From NCBI GenBank assembly GCA_032191485.1, contig JAVDOI010000007.1, positions 5,156,042 through 5,220,041 on the forward strand: a stretch of 64,000 nt of DNA, written 5' to 3'. The notes beneath the pieces were generated by a model. It saw nothing but the letters and a program-made list of their open reading frames with translations. It searched no databases and was not told where the DNA came from. Shown one piece after another: positions 25,078 through 38,137 of the stretch. How positions within the stretch are numbered: the first letter of the stretch is position 1; each line of letters begins with the position of its first letter. The position numbers and the translations under genes are program-made. Origin of the DNA: Leptoclinus maculatus. Its lineage: Eukaryota > Chordata > Actinopteri > Perciformes > Stichaeidae.

Positions 25078-25125
25078 AAAGGAATAGTTCAACATTCTTG
25101 GAGATACAATATTTTGCAACACAAT
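25078..25125 (+). repeat. Fragment of a dispersed fish repeat (AAAGGAATAGTTC end)
   Basis: GTTAAAGGAATAGTTCAACA followed by TTCTTGGAGATACAATAT resembles the terminal part of the repeat whose middle is seen at 3905-4110. Confidence 0.4.
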
Positions 25126-25360
25126 GATCCATATAATACTATCATGTATTTGTAAATCATTTAATTGATTGCTTAAATCCAACATTACTACAATCGTCGT
25201 CATTTTCCTGTATTGCCGTTAAATTAATGCAACTACAGATACATTTCAAAACTGAAACACCACTGCTACCAAATGAGTGGGACAGAAATAAAAAAACAAA
25301 GTCAGGGGTGGGGGGGGGGTGTCTCATGTCCTGATTATCACGGTTCTAACAGAGCTTTAC

Positions 25361-25551
25361 CTGAGCTTGTGTTAGTGAAGACGAGGTCCGACTCCGGAAG
25401 ACTCGTCCAGGTGCGGGACTGCGTTGTGTGGGCGTGGCCTGTGTTTGAGAACCCTTCGCCTCAGCCCTCTGTCTACCCATTGGGTCCAACAGGTAGCGCT
25501 GGGCCAGGCGCATCACGCGGGTCAGCACACCTTTAGCCCCGGCAACAGATT
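25361..25551 (-). CDS. TBC-domain protein, exon 6: basic helix plus Ser/Thr/Gln-rich segment
   Basis: A 191-nt exon, entered in phase 1 and left in phase 0, encoding 63 complete codons. It opens with SVAGAKGVLTRVMRLAQRYL, which could form an amphipathic basic helix. It then continues into a segment rich in Arg, Ser, Thr and Gln (TPTQRSPAPGRVFRSRTSSS). The acceptor is TTACCCACAG|AA and the donor GCTCAG|GTAAAG. The R-S-P and R-S-R-T-S-S-S motifs could be phosphorylation sites, but that is inference. Confidence 0.82.
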
Positions 25552-27643
25552 CTGTGGGTAAAAAACAAAACAGAAAACATCAAAGTCTTTCTCCTGGCGT
25601 AACGAGCCCTATAAAGTCGTCCATCTTATTATGATCATGCAGGGCCTAAGCACCACTTGGTTGCAAAATCACAGAGTGTGATACTAAGATATCATTCCAT
25701 GACAGGCATACCCCCCCGCCGAATCTCCTTTGTGTATGCGTGTGTGAATGTGTCCTTGTTGTGCACAAATTAATGTTATCAGTGGCTCACCATGCTTACT
25801 CAGGGGGCAGAATCGGCCTGCTTAGGCAAGCTGTGAACACAAAGACCCGCTTATACAATGTACTGTCCGTGTTTGTGTGCAAGCAACACTCGCCAAACAG
25901 ACACAGGAGCAGCATCTCATGTTTCACAACACAAGGAGAGAGCATGATATCAGAGTCTTGAAAAGAAAAGCTTGTTTGCTTTTCCGTCTTGACAACTCCA
26001 ACACTGATTTAGCATTAATATGATTTCTGCTAACTCCTGGAACTTCAGTGCAGAAAGCCATTTCAAAAATGTGATGCATTTGCTCTTTTTTTCCGTACTA
26101 GTAGAGCAAGAGTCGACAGCGCTTTTACCTACACGTGGTCCTGGAGCCACATTCCCCTGTGGACGAGTAGAGAGCTTACTGTACACCATTTGCTGAAATT
26201 ACACAAGCTCATTAGATTACATTTGCCTCGTGTTTTCTGTTTCTAAATGATCCATTTGTTAAAAGCATATTGTCCCTTTTCACAGATTGAATCAGTGCTG
26301 TTTAATGTCTGTTCATATCAACGATATACACTGCGTGCACAATTATTAGGCAAGTTGTATTTTTGAGGATTTATTTTATTATTTAACAACCTCAGTGCTC
26401 TCAGTCAATCCAAAATGTCAATAAACCTCAAACCTGAATATTTAAGAAAGTAAGAGTGAGGTTTTGGCTTTCTTAGAATATCTGTGTGCAACTATTAATA
26501 TGCAACTAAATAAAAAACGAAAATGTTCCCATCTCACTTGTTTATTTTCATCTGTTAAAGTGAGAGTGACCAATATAGCCCCCCTTCTTTTCAATAACAG
26601 TAATAAGCCTTCATTCATGGATTCAGTCACTTTCTTGATCTGTTGACGATCAACTTCTAACAACTGGCAGTAGGTTTGGGAGTTGATTTTGAGTCCATCT
26701 TCAACCCCAAAAGGTCCAACTAGCTGGTATTATTAAAGATGAGCTATGTTCAATAATAAAATGAATCCTCAAAAATACAACTTGCCTGATAATTGTGCAC
26801 GCGGTATAGAATGAACCCATACCAAACAACATACCACAGAAAATATAACCTAAGCTAATGCGCAATATCTCTCCCTAGATGGCCCTTTAAAATACACAAA
26901 ACTCCTCATTTTAATAAGTGCAAAACAGCATCTAATGTTTATTAACTACATCATGAACAAAGTCTAAAAAACATGAACCACAACAGCAACTACGGCCAAA
27001 TCAAAATGTACTGTACAAGTAAAAATCTGACTTACCAGACTAACCTAAAGATGGTTCAAAACTAGTACTATTGGATACAAGACGTAACAGAGGTTTATTT
27101 AACAATTTAATTTGCCAATAGAGAGCAGTTTTGCTGACAAAAAAACCCAACAGTGGCAACTGTGCAGAAGGTATACAGTATGTTTGGTGATGTTTGGTTT
27201 TGGGGTGATTAACTGCGGTAGCAAAACTTGAAGCGTGCGCTTGTTGTACAATGGAGCCTCAGGTTAACGTATTGTTTCAGGCTTTTCAGTCTTTCAGTTA
27301 GCCAATGACAAGCTATCCAGTTCAAATATTACCGAGGCTCGTCTTGTTAACACAATTGTGACTTAATGCACTATTCTGCAGGCTTGTACTTGTCAACCCT
27401 TTTCCATTCAAACCTGCTCCATGTTGAAACCGCTGTCTTGAGAGTGATTTAGTACCATTGACATCTTATCTTCCTGTATTAGCTGGCACCATTCAACAGT
27501 CAGGCTAAGATATATGGATGTGGGAGGTCTAGACCTGTTGCATAGACTAAGGTAGTCCGAGCAAACCCCCCCAAAAAACAGAATGAGACAAATGTTTAAA
27601 ATGTAGAGGTACACATGTAGAGGCATAGCACGCACACACTCAC
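25552..27643 (-). other. Intron between exons 5 and 6 (2.1 kb)
   Basis: Phase-1 intron. Apart from the MITE at 26325-26808, I see nothing identifiable. Confidence 0.7.
26325..26808. mobile_element. Tc1/mariner-like MITE
   Basis: Inverted ends are GCGTGCACAATTATTAGGCA...GTATTTTTGAGGAT and, mirrored, ATCCTCAAAAATACAACTTG...ATAATTGTGCACGC, about 40 bp each and almost perfect. They are flanked by TA-rich tips (TATACA and GGTATA). The 400-bp interior has no transposase frame. The terminal inverted repeat and probable TA target suggest a non-autonomous Tc1/mariner derivative; other TA-target superfamilies are possible. Confidence 0.75.
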
Positions 27644-27742
27644 CCGTCTCAGTGGTCTTTTCTCCTTCTGGAGGTGTCGGTACGTTTTCTTCTTCGTTAC
27701 CTCCACTGACTTGTAGTGTGGCCTTCGGGTTTTGACACGGTT
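27644..27742 (-). CDS. TBC-domain protein, exon 5: acidic, Glu/Thr/Pro-rich linker
   Basis: A 99-nt exon, entered in phase 1 and left in phase 1, so skipping it would keep the frame. It encodes PCQNPKATLQVSGGNEEENV then PTPPEGEKTTET, a hydrophilic, probably unstructured linker. The acceptor is CTCTCTTTCTCAG|AA and the donor ACGG|GTGAGTGTG, close to the consensus. It follows a 21-kb intron. Sequence content alone would not identify it as coding; the support is the pair of good splice sites, the open frame and the phase match with both neighbours. Confidence 0.75.
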
Positions 27743-28500
27743 CTGAGAAAGAGAGCACCATATTTAATACATCAGGCTATATTAACCACTACTAGCATAA
27801 CGCACTGAAATCCTCTACAGTACTATTTGAGAACAAAACACTGTGCACAATACCGCGTTTGACCACAGGGGCCGCCAAAATCAACACAAAACAAAAGTTC
27901 TGTATCACTGGTGAAGTACTGTGCCAGCAAAGTCTAGAGTCCCCTTTAGCTCTATGGAACCTTTTAGTATACTTTGTATCATTCTTACGGTTTTCCAACC
28001 GATAAATACACTCATCAGCCTCGTTTCCAAGGAGCATTCAGCAGCTAAAGAGACCGATATGTTTCTCAGGAGGATAACGGTCAATTGAAGCTGTTGCTCT
28101 GTGTCCGCTGGGGGCATAAATAGGTTATTGTTTGTTAACATGTTAGCCTTAACGAATTAATGTTAGAAGTACATTTCATGAATTGTTTTCAGTTAGTTCC
28201 GCTGCGCCCAAGGGGATAAGTCAGTGGACCAGTTTTTACCACGGTAGCGTCAATGATTTTGGTCCTTTTTTACATTTTTTAACTCACTGGGCGCAGATGC
28301 AAGTCAGCGTGCGGGTTTGTGTCCTGTGGCGACTCCTAATTTGTTTGCAGCGCATATCGGTGTTTTAACACGAGCTTCAGGGATATGGCTTCTGCCAAAC
28401 AGGAAGAGCCGATGGTAATGTGCGGTGTCTCCCGGGCCTAATGCGAGGTCTTCGCAGAGTCATCTTTGATGTTAAAACAACTCCATTTCCCAGACACACC

Positions 28501-28524
28501 CTCCCCCCCCCCCCCCCCCCCCCC
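28501..28524. repeat. Poly-C run
   Basis: About 24 Cs with one T near the start; a possible assembly trouble spot. Confidence 0.9.
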
Positions 28525-30477
28525 TCTCGGATAGCCCGTGGCTCTCTGCCTCATGTCCTCTCTCTCCTTCCTTCCCTCCCTCCAATCTATCTCAATCACT
28601 GTCAGTTAAGGAGAGGTTCTCTTCCACAGCCAACTTCAAAAACGCTTGACGTGTCACAGCGCATCTCCCGTTAGCCACCCAGAGACCGACTAGATAGGAA
28701 CACATGGCGTTTTCAGGTAAATTAAGAGGGGAATTAGTCAGGTATTGTTGGTCCGACAATATGACTTCACTTCCAAATTTAAACCCCTTTAGAAAACGCC
28801 ACGCTTCCCTTGGATGATCGGCTACAAAGCCAGACGATATAATCACATATCATATTATAGGTAAATGTTTTTCATAGAGCCAAAATAGTGGCACACAAAC
28901 ACCAAACAGATGCATAAACAGCGGTGAGCTCACCTGCACAGTTTCTGTATGACTCAGGCTTGTAATGAAAAGGTCTGAATGACGGTGTGATTTATCACTG
29001 GGGTTCAGCCCCGTGCCGGTTCTACGTCTCCCTCTGAAGCTGCCACCCAGCAGTCAGTTCCATTCTCACACAGTTTAGATGCTCTTTAAAAAGCAGACCT
29101 TTTCTTCTAAGGAAACACGGCACTGCACAGTATACAGAATATTTCCGGTAACGGATAAATCCTGACATTTACAGAAATCAACATTCTTTCTATCGCATGA
29201 GAGCGATAACCCTCTCTATATGGAATATGAAAACTCCAGGTGACAGAGATCCAAGTCCCATAATGCCAGTTGCATTACTTTGAGTCCATTTTCTTCCGTT
29301 GGGAGGCCGACACTCAAAACTGTGACTGAAAGCATCCTGTGTCGACACAGACGGAGGAGTGAAGCCGTGGCTCCTTTTTCTCTTATCCAATCATGGCGTT
29401 AAGTTGCTTTGAATGTTGGATTGTCGGTTTCAGAAATGTCCGGACACGCACCGCCTAATCCGACATCGGAAAGTTGTGGGATGAGGGCTTCCTTCCCAAA
29501 TATTCCCTCTACAGAGAATCAGGTGAAGGGTTCTGGTTTGGAGTGGAGTCACAGTAGGAAAAAGTGAGGAAAAAAACAACAACTTTGTGTATCCAACAGG
29601 CTTAAATGACAGTTACAGATTGAAGTCTAGTGGGAATGCGGCTTTCGGACCGCTGAGGCTGCACAGATAAAGGACAAAAATAAAACTAAATAAAGTGTGT
29701 GATGCAGCCCGTTTTTAAAATCTGCCAGTCTTTTACCATTCCTCTGGGCCAAAGTATTTTACATTCTTTAGGGTTAAACACTTCCTTGAGTTGTTGTGAG
29801 TTGAAACGGACTATTTTTGCAAGTATGAAAGCTAAATCCACCGCTTTTGCTCTCGTTTTCTGTCTCTATTTTAGAGTTTACAGGCTTTTAACACGGTCGC
29901 CCCGACTTAAAAATGTCATAGCTTTAACGACACAAGTCGTTTAAACTCATTATAGTTCAACAGAAACTGGCTCGGCATCAAAGAGACTGCTCCAAATTAA
30001 TTAATCTTGGATCCTGTTCAGCTTTAATTTAACTGCCGCTTCCAAACAAACAGGAGCTTGTTGTATGAGAGGTTGTTCTGCCACACTGACGTGAACCGCT
30101 GGTCTGATAAGATCAAGGCTTTTTGAAGTGGAAGGAAAATAAATGTATCTTTTTTTAATTTGATATTATAGGCCAAATAGCAAATAAAAAATAATAATAA
30201 AAAAAATAATGATATAAGCTTAAGTCATTTGGATTTATTAATAGAACAACATTTCTCAGACTTCCACAAAAGAAGAGCCTCAGCTACTCACTTTATACAT
30301 CTGATGCCAAAATAAAGGTTTAGACTAACACTATAATGATAGATGCCAAAACACGCCCGCACGCACACCTCTATTCTCATACTGTAATGACAGGGTTGAA
30401 GACATGTTGGCAGAGCCATTGACAAAACAACGTCACATCAGGTATCATAATTCTTAGCCAAACTATTGTCTGGGCTC

Positions 30478-30640
30478 TAGGAATGGTAATGCTGCTCAGG
30501 TCGGTCGGTCCACCATTTTGGTCCCGACAGAAATATCTCTACAACTTTTGGATGAAGCGCCATGAAATTCAAACATACATTCATGGTCCGCAGAGGATGA
30601 ACCTCAACGTCTTTGGTAAACGCAAAGCTGCTAGCCTGAC
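30478..30640 (-). repeat. Dispersed fish repeat DR-C, reverse fragment
   Basis: Contains GGTCCACCATTTTGGTCC, CTACAACTTTTGGATGAAGC, CATGAAATTCAAACATACAT and CATGGTCCGCAGAGGATGAA. This is the recognisable core of a very common teleost repeat, in reverse relative to 61345-61715. Confidence 0.55.
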
Positions 30641-31722
30641 TGTAGACTTGTTTATTGAAAAAGTAACTTTAAATAAACCCATTGGAGTTAGTGAATTACA
30701 TGTGCAGTCACTTTATCACAGCACCAACTGATCCTGGTCCCAGTCGGTAGTGTTCATTGCAACGTACGTTATTTGCCTTTTCAGACAACGTACAATAATT
30801 CTGTCCTCTAGACGCCCAAAATCTATGACCATGTGACAGTCTGCCCCCAAATTACAAAGCAACGGAACAATCATCCCCACAGCCCTGACAAATAAATACA
30901 GCAATGAACCATTAGCAGCGTGAAGTAAAGAGAAGTTAGCTAGTTGATATCACTGTCACTGCTTTAAAATTCGTCCGGATAAAAAAAAAAGATTGGAAAT
31001 GGAATTGGATGCGGAGAGGTGATTTAGCTCATCGTCAGCAGTGATGCGGGCATTGTACCAGACCCTTGTGTTGAAGAGGGAGCTAAGCCGGAAGGCAAAG
31101 CTCTCCATTCACCAGTCCAGCTACGTTCCGACCGTCACCTATGTTCATGAGCTTTAAGTAGTGACCGAAAGAATTAGAACTCAGATACAACACATTGTTG
31201 CAGGAAGACAATTTTTTTTCCTCAAATCTTTTGCCAAATTTACTTTCAATGTGGTTTCAGATCTACATGAGACTAGCGGACATACGATCATGGAACGTTG
31301 TATTAAAAATGATCGCTACACCGACATCATCAATACCCGATGTGATCAACTGCAAACAGGTCATCAAAAGCACAGGGTATGACGTGCTCTCTAAATATTT
31401 CACTAACTGGTACGTATTGCTTAGGGTCGAGTTTGTGTCAGACAGTCAAAGTTATAATTATAGGTTTAACTGTCGGCCTCAAAGTCTGTCTTAAAACACA
31501 TCCTCAGTACAGCACACTCACAGACAGACACGCAGATATATGAAAACAAATGACATAACACACAGTGATGAGGTAACTTTAACCTATTAAATTAAAACAA
31601 ATGGTCCAAATCACAACTCGCAAACAACAGAGAATGTCAGTGTAGGTGAGCTCAGCTCCGGGGTTTTCTCGATGACTCAGGGCTATAATGAGAAGGTATG
31701 AATGACAGTGGGTGTTTTACTC

Positions 31723-31726
<4 letters not shown>

Positions 31727-31753
<27 letters not shown>
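31727..31753. repeat. (CT)n microsatellite
   Basis: Perfect CT tract in intron. Confidence 0.95.
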
Positions 31754-31754
<1 letters not shown>

Positions 31755-32972
31755 CCGTCTTTCTCTCTGACTCTCTCAAAGTCAGTTTCAGATGACAGAG
31801 TGCTCTGCTGATTCCTCAGTGTCCAGGAATTAATGCTGATGACACGCAGCCTTTTGAAGGTTGTGTTTTGGTGCGTTTGAAGCGCCTGCCGTCCTCTGGG
31901 AGGCGGCGGGGCAAGCACACCTGTGGCTGGGATTGAATAAGCTCCAATGTAAGGCTGGGCTCAGCAGATCCCTGTGGCCTGGGAGCTCCCTGACGCTGCT
32001 GCAACGGAAAGCTTTGAAGTGCTGATCATTTAACGGAGGGGGGAAAAGTAGACAGAGACAGGGCTAGGTCGAAACCTGGTCTCAGACCTGCAAACTACAG
32101 TGAAACAGACGACAAGATACACAACTAAAATCAGGTTGGGGGGGCTGGGGCTTTTCTGTGGTCCAGACCAATATAAGAAACGGACAAAGAAAACGTCCTG
32201 AAGGAAGGAAGACGGAGGGAGAAAAAAAAATACATGTTGACAAAATTGAAAGATTCTACTCCTATATTACCTGAATACCTAGCCAACAGGAAATAAAACC
32301 AGACGTGCCACCTGAAAATAATGGCCTCTAAGCTCTCCCTGTAGAACAGTTTATAGAGAATGTAAATTCAATCTGGGCTCAATACAGGAGGCGAGCCAGA
32401 AAACAAGCCATAATTAGAGAAAGGATGATCGCCGGCCGTTCTCAAGATTGCAAAACCCTTGAGTAATGTGATGACCCAAGTTTGGACTGTGGACTATTTT
32501 ATGTCTTCTTTGCTGTAATAAGAGTCTATCATGCTGAGCTTAGCTTACATGGACTGGAATCACATTTGTTTGGTCAGGATTGACACCAGAATGACCTTAA
32601 AAAAATGACACATTAACCGATTATGCTAGTTGAAGAGAATTCTATGGCTATAAGGATACAGGCGGTTATGTGAAGGCATTACTTTGATTATTATTCATAA
32701 TGACTTAATTTATTGCTCAGATACCAAATTTACATGGACTTTGTGGCAATTATGGGCAATAAAATTATTTTTGATATAGAAAAACATGTCCTTTGTTTCA
32801 CATTGTTTTTTAACAATTAACCAACTATTGAGGAAATCTGTAGGAAATCATTTGAACCTTCATCTTTTAACTGGTAGCTTTTGGGATCCGTTTGCTTCAG
32901 CTCATTGAGTGATTGACCGATCAGTGACATCATATATTGGCTTCCCTGTAATTAATCAGAGCAGCGTGTCAA

Positions 32973-33297
32973 CCATAGGCTGTATATAAGAAGTGGACGT
33001 AGTCATTGTGACGCCACCCATTGATTTGTGGACTGCCATTATGAAGCCTGGAGTTCTGCGATTTCGCAGTCAACCATCTTGGATTACGTCCGTCCGTTGT
33101 TGTTGTTGTTGTTTCTATGCAGCCAATGCATGGATGTTACCATATTTGGAATACGGCTCTGGTAGAGGCAGCGACCTGTCAATCACAAGGTAGCCCCGCC
33201 CTAAAGCATACCCTGCTTTATGGTCTATTTGACTCTAAATGGACCGTAATTTACTAAATGAACATCATGCTGTATTGAAGAAGACTTGAAACTAGTG
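32973..33297 (+). repeat. Dispersed repeat DR-A, copy c
   Basis: CCATAGGCTGTATATAAGAA, GTGGACGTAGTCATTGTGAC, GACCTGTCAATCACAAGGTA, CTCTAAATGGACCGTAA and AAGACTTGAAACTAG appear in the standard order. It lacks the final GGTTGCCGC block, so it is 3'-truncated. No insertion is present, so this copy shows what the pre-insertion sites in copies a and e looked like. Confidence 0.75.
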
Positions 33298-36200
33298 CGT
33301 TACATGTCTGGAACTAAAGTGTTTACAAGTTGGAATAGTTGAATCGAATATTTCTTTTTTTCTTTTTTAACGAACTAGGACTGTGAACACTTGTTTTGGT
33401 TTACGGCTATGGTGTGGTTTACTCTCACAGCTCTCATCAACATTGTTTCCCGCAGCTGGCATCCGCTTTTAAGAAAAAGCACTCCGATTGACCTACTGTA
33501 TGCTACCTGCCCAGTACCAAACGGCATACAGACAAACTTTATGACGACCTGGAGAATAAAGACCAGCATTTAGCCGCCAGATAATTCCCCCCGGTAGTCG
33601 GTGGAGACCAAAACAGAGCTACAAGGAGAGTGAATATTGGTCATGCTAATGTTGCCATTAGACACATCTTTGTAAGGTGACAATATGTCAACGTTGTGCG
33701 TGCAGTGTGCGTGTGTGTATCGCTGCAGTTTATCGCTGTTAAACTGGCAGGAATAATATTTAGCCTGCTCCCTATCACAGAACAATGTTAGCTAGTCAAG
33801 TTATTTGTTATTCTAGCCTACTGGACATGACTGATGAACCTCCAGTCACCCCACGTCCTTCCCATGCGCACTGGTCGGTCACACAACACAAAGGACTGTT
33901 TAACCTCTACTACTGGGCACAGTCTGCAAAAAAGATAAAGAGCAAAGAGGAGAAACACTGGGGAATAGAAAGTATTATACCAAAGACGGAAAAGTAAAAG
34001 GTGATTGAAAAAGAGACTCGAGGGGGAAGGAAAATGGTAAGTAAGAAAATAGGAAACAGTGCGATAATCGCCAGATGTCTTGTGTAGTTGGAGATAAGCT
34101 GATGATTAGTAGGACTGCTCTCTGTGCTCGCCCGCAAACTTTTGAATGCGTCGGATTAGGATCAGTCAGCACTCATAGTCACTGTTCCAGCTGACATCCA
34201 ATGTGAAGTAGAGTCGAAATAATGAAAAACATACGACCATCCAAATCATTTTGGGATTGCGTTGTGTGCGATTCTAGTCTTGTATATTTGTCTATCATTT
34301 ATTTATTTTTTTATTCTATATTTAAAAACAATTTTTTCCATGTATGGCATCGGAGGAAACTAAATACTTTATATGGATTTGTATTGCCTTTTTAGCAACA
34401 ATTGTTAACAAGAAAGTGGAAGTAAGTAAGTGGAACTAGAGGCTGTACCACTAAACAACGATATTGGCTTCTTATTCAGTTGGTTTGTACAGGCACTAAC
34501 AGACGGAGGCCGGGGGTGTGGACATGTGGTCATTTTATCAGGCTAGCTCATCGCTAACATCAAAGTTGTTTGTAGTTCAAAGCCCTAAGCGGCCGTCTTA
34601 CGATTCCTCCACTTTCCACCATAAGGTTCAATTAAGAGTATTACAATAGAGAATGAACCAGCCCGTAGTGTGTGATCTGACTGGCCTGAAGGAACAACCT
34701 ACGGTGTTTCTCTGAGAATCAAAGTTTGGAATTATTTTTTATTGGATACATGAGGTCATACGTGAATCTTTAAGGCTGTATTCGACTTCACAAGTGTGAC
34801 TAAAATGACAATGAACTGATATATTTAGCCTGCGCTGATGAAGACGGGAAGACAGGAGGAAAGTGTAAACAGTAGGGAGGATGAAGACAAAAGAGGAGAG
34901 CGATGAACATGTGAGGGCAAAGATGTGTAAGAGGATGGGGATTTCCACAAAGCGGCTGTGGTCCACTTACAAAGGAAAACACAGTTACAAAAGAAGAACT
35001 GTTCTCTCTCACTCTCATGCTAAATTTGTAACACTTCTCTTTAAAAGAGAAAATATGGCACACGTCGTATATTATACGCCTTGTATTCCAATGGCACAAT
35101 GATGCAGATGGTGGAAACGATTTTGCTTCAAAATGTTCACAGCAAGAAAAACATCAGATTGACATTAGGCCAGAGAAACGCAAGTGGCCAAGAGATGGAG
35201 GAATGAGGCTAAAGAAATAACGTACAAAAAAAACCAACACTGCGGAATGGAGCCAAGAAGTTTGGATGCAAAACAAACTCAAACAAAATCAAAGTTAGCA
35301 CAGAAAAAAAAACTCTGGTAACAAAAACAGATGAATTTACTTCCATTATCTTCTATTACTATTAGTATTAGTAACAAATAGAAGAGATGTAGAACTGGAG
35401 GGTTACATTTACAGCATTGCAAAGAGAACCAACACGAAATGAATAAATACAATTGGGCCTGTAGCAGCATCCTGTAGTAAAGACACAGAATTCAATATGT
35501 GCCGAGTCATTTGACATAACAAGGTGCTCTTTATTCACAAATATATAATAGACTTCTCTTCTAACACACCCCCTCGTTATAGGCAATGAGCACTCAGTTG
35601 TCATACATAGATAACGCTTTCTGAAAGATGTGGTTAAACTATATCAGTGACGATCACACAACATTCTGTAGCAATCAACGAATGTCCACTCATAACTTGT
35701 TACTATCCTACTTTAGCTTTGGTTTTGTTGACGAGTATCGATGTGTCCGTAAAAACGTTGAGATGAATGTTGTATCTCGGCTCCAACATGTGTAAGCTCC
35801 GATTCTCAATGACTTGTTAAAAAGAAGTTTCAATCTACTTCGTGATTCACTTCGCCATTTCCGAGTTGGGCGGAAGAAGAAGTGAGCCAGGGGGTGCCGG
35901 TCAGATTGTATCCATATGTGGCTGCTCAAACTCAGCACCCCTCATTAAAACTCTGCTAGTATTTGGCCTAGCTTAGAAAGTAAACAAGACGCACGTGCAT
36001 TACGCCTGTTGCGTTCAGGGGCAGCGGTAAGGAACGGACAGCCCAAAACAGAATTGTTTCAGGCAATCATAACGTTGTGAATTGAGTTTGAAATTTTCGA
36101 TTAATACGTTTTCTGCATCGAGTCATAATCGTTCAAGAGAAAGTCGCGATGCATTTAAGAATCAATTACTGCTCATTGCCAAAGAGGAAACGAAGCGGAG

Positions 36201-38039
36201 CTCTTCAAGATTGCAACTTTCAAGATAAAATATGATAGATTGTGACTTTTAATCCGCTCACTACAAATAGGGAAGACATGAAGTCAAAGCGGGGCCTCAA
36301 CCTGTTCGGTTTAGCTCAAAGTCACTTAAAGGCAAACTGTGTTTACAATCTCTGATCCAGCCTCATGAGCATCAGACCACAAACCCACTCAATCATCGCT
36401 CATTACTGTGTCAAACAATTCAGAACCATTCCATGAATGGAATGAAAGAGCAAATGCACTTCAACTAAATTACAGTCAAACGCTGACGCCCACGCTGGTA
36501 TTTGTCGCTACAGTCTGGGTTGTGCTGTAATACTTAAGTACCCGAGGGGATAAACATCTCATCTTACAGACTGCCTGTCTTCATTAAGCAGACAGCTGCT
36601 AAACTACTGCTGCTGTTGGTTTTCTTGGGTGTTCACCGCTTCGCATGAGTGTAAACTGACGGGCAGGAAGAGCTTGTGCGTCCTAATCGGTGGTTGGGAA
36701 CAGACGCCGCCGTCGACATGATGACAATCAGAGGAAAACACTGAGTCCCTTTGATAGGAATACACACACACACAAGTCAGAGACGTATCGGGATTGTCGT
36801 CAGTTCCGACTGTTTGACCATGATGACTTTTATAATTCAATAAAATACGGAAAAAAACATTGAGAAAAGAGGATTTTGTTAGACAGCAGACGAGTCTTAA
36901 ATATCGCAGGGGACAACAGAAGGAGGAGGAGCTGCAGGCGACACACCACCTCCAGCTCCTTTGGTTGTCAAAACTGGCCTGTTGGCCCCCGATCCCCACT
37001 GATCTGTGAGTTTTGACCCCCACCACACCCCGTCATTCAGAGCCTGCCTCTCAAGACGCCTTAAGGCCTGCTGCAAGGTCAGAGTTCATTCCCAGAGGGC
37101 GAAGGTCCGGCCAGGACTCCAGCGGCTGGGGTACGGGAAGTCAATGAGTAAAGGCCTTTGCACACCAGGGAAATGTGAACATTTCACATCAGAACTGTTC
37201 ATAGCGGCAGTGATACCAATTTACAAACAGATTTTTAGAACTACCACCAGGATCCTATTGACCCAGCGTCAATAGGCAGTCTGTCTGAGGCCAATTGTAC
37301 AGTAAGCTAATTTAGTGTTTAGTGAGCTTCCTTTTAGCAAAAGGGGTAATGAGAAGAGGAGGGAGAGAAAGATTGGGGTATGAATAAAGGAAGAGAGACC
37401 GAGAGTGGGAGGACAGAAACGAAAAAAAAAAAAGAAGCCAGATCTCTACCTTTAAACCTGTAATTACAGCTGCCAAAACTAGAATGACGAGCAACCTAAA
37501 CAGAGTCCGGGGCCTCTAATTTAAACGCCACATGTTTAGTATTCAACTGCGTCATGTGACAGTTACAGTTAAACACAACTAAATGAAGTTAAGCTCTAAC
37601 CATCACCGCACTCCGACTCGTCTCGCTTCTCCTTTAGGTTTTCCATCTTTTTATTTAGTTTTTTTTAATTTCGCTTTAAATCTCCAACATTCCATCCATC
37701 TGTTCCTCACTTTGCATGGCCTAATGTCACTCCTCTTTTCAATCACACAACATTTGACAATATGCCTTGTTTTCTTAGCCACGCTTGCTTACATTTTTTA
37801 CTTTTGTATTTCTGCAGTATTTTAGATTAAAAGTGCAGCTCTTTCTTGCCTTGTGTGGTGAGAAGAAGACGACCCAAATGTAAGTGCATGCAAATCATCA
37901 TAACCTCGAACAAATGATGACCCAGATTTTTATTTTATTTTTTTACCGGAAGTGAAGATAATTAACAGAATCTATGAATTATGAAATCAGCCCCTCCCCT
38001 GCTTAAGTTTGAGAGCGGAGTTCTACTTCAGAACACAAA

Positions 38040-38137
38040 CTTAGCTGCTTTATTCACATGCACGAAAACAGTGCAATGTCTCTCACACTCACACGCACAC
38101 ACTCTCTCTCTCTCGCACACACACACACACACACACC
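38040..38137. repeat. CA/CT-rich low-complexity with (AC)n
   Basis: Short CT and CA runs, with the CA part at 38118-38136. Confidence 0.85.

Larger units (their letters stand above)
23437..25360 (-). other. Intron between exons 6 and 7 (1.9 kb)
   Basis: Phase-0 intron with DR-A copy b close to the acceptor of exon 7, a TG tract, a short TA tract near 24318 and a dispersed repeat fragment. Nothing recognised at 24340-25070. Confidence 0.7.

Noticed and set aside
28938..28990. Possible cassette exon in the 21-kb intron with a good donor (CAG|GTGAGC)
   Set aside because: A 41-nt exon would shift the frame of the TBC protein, and the motif is duplicated at 31672, so coding use is unlikely.
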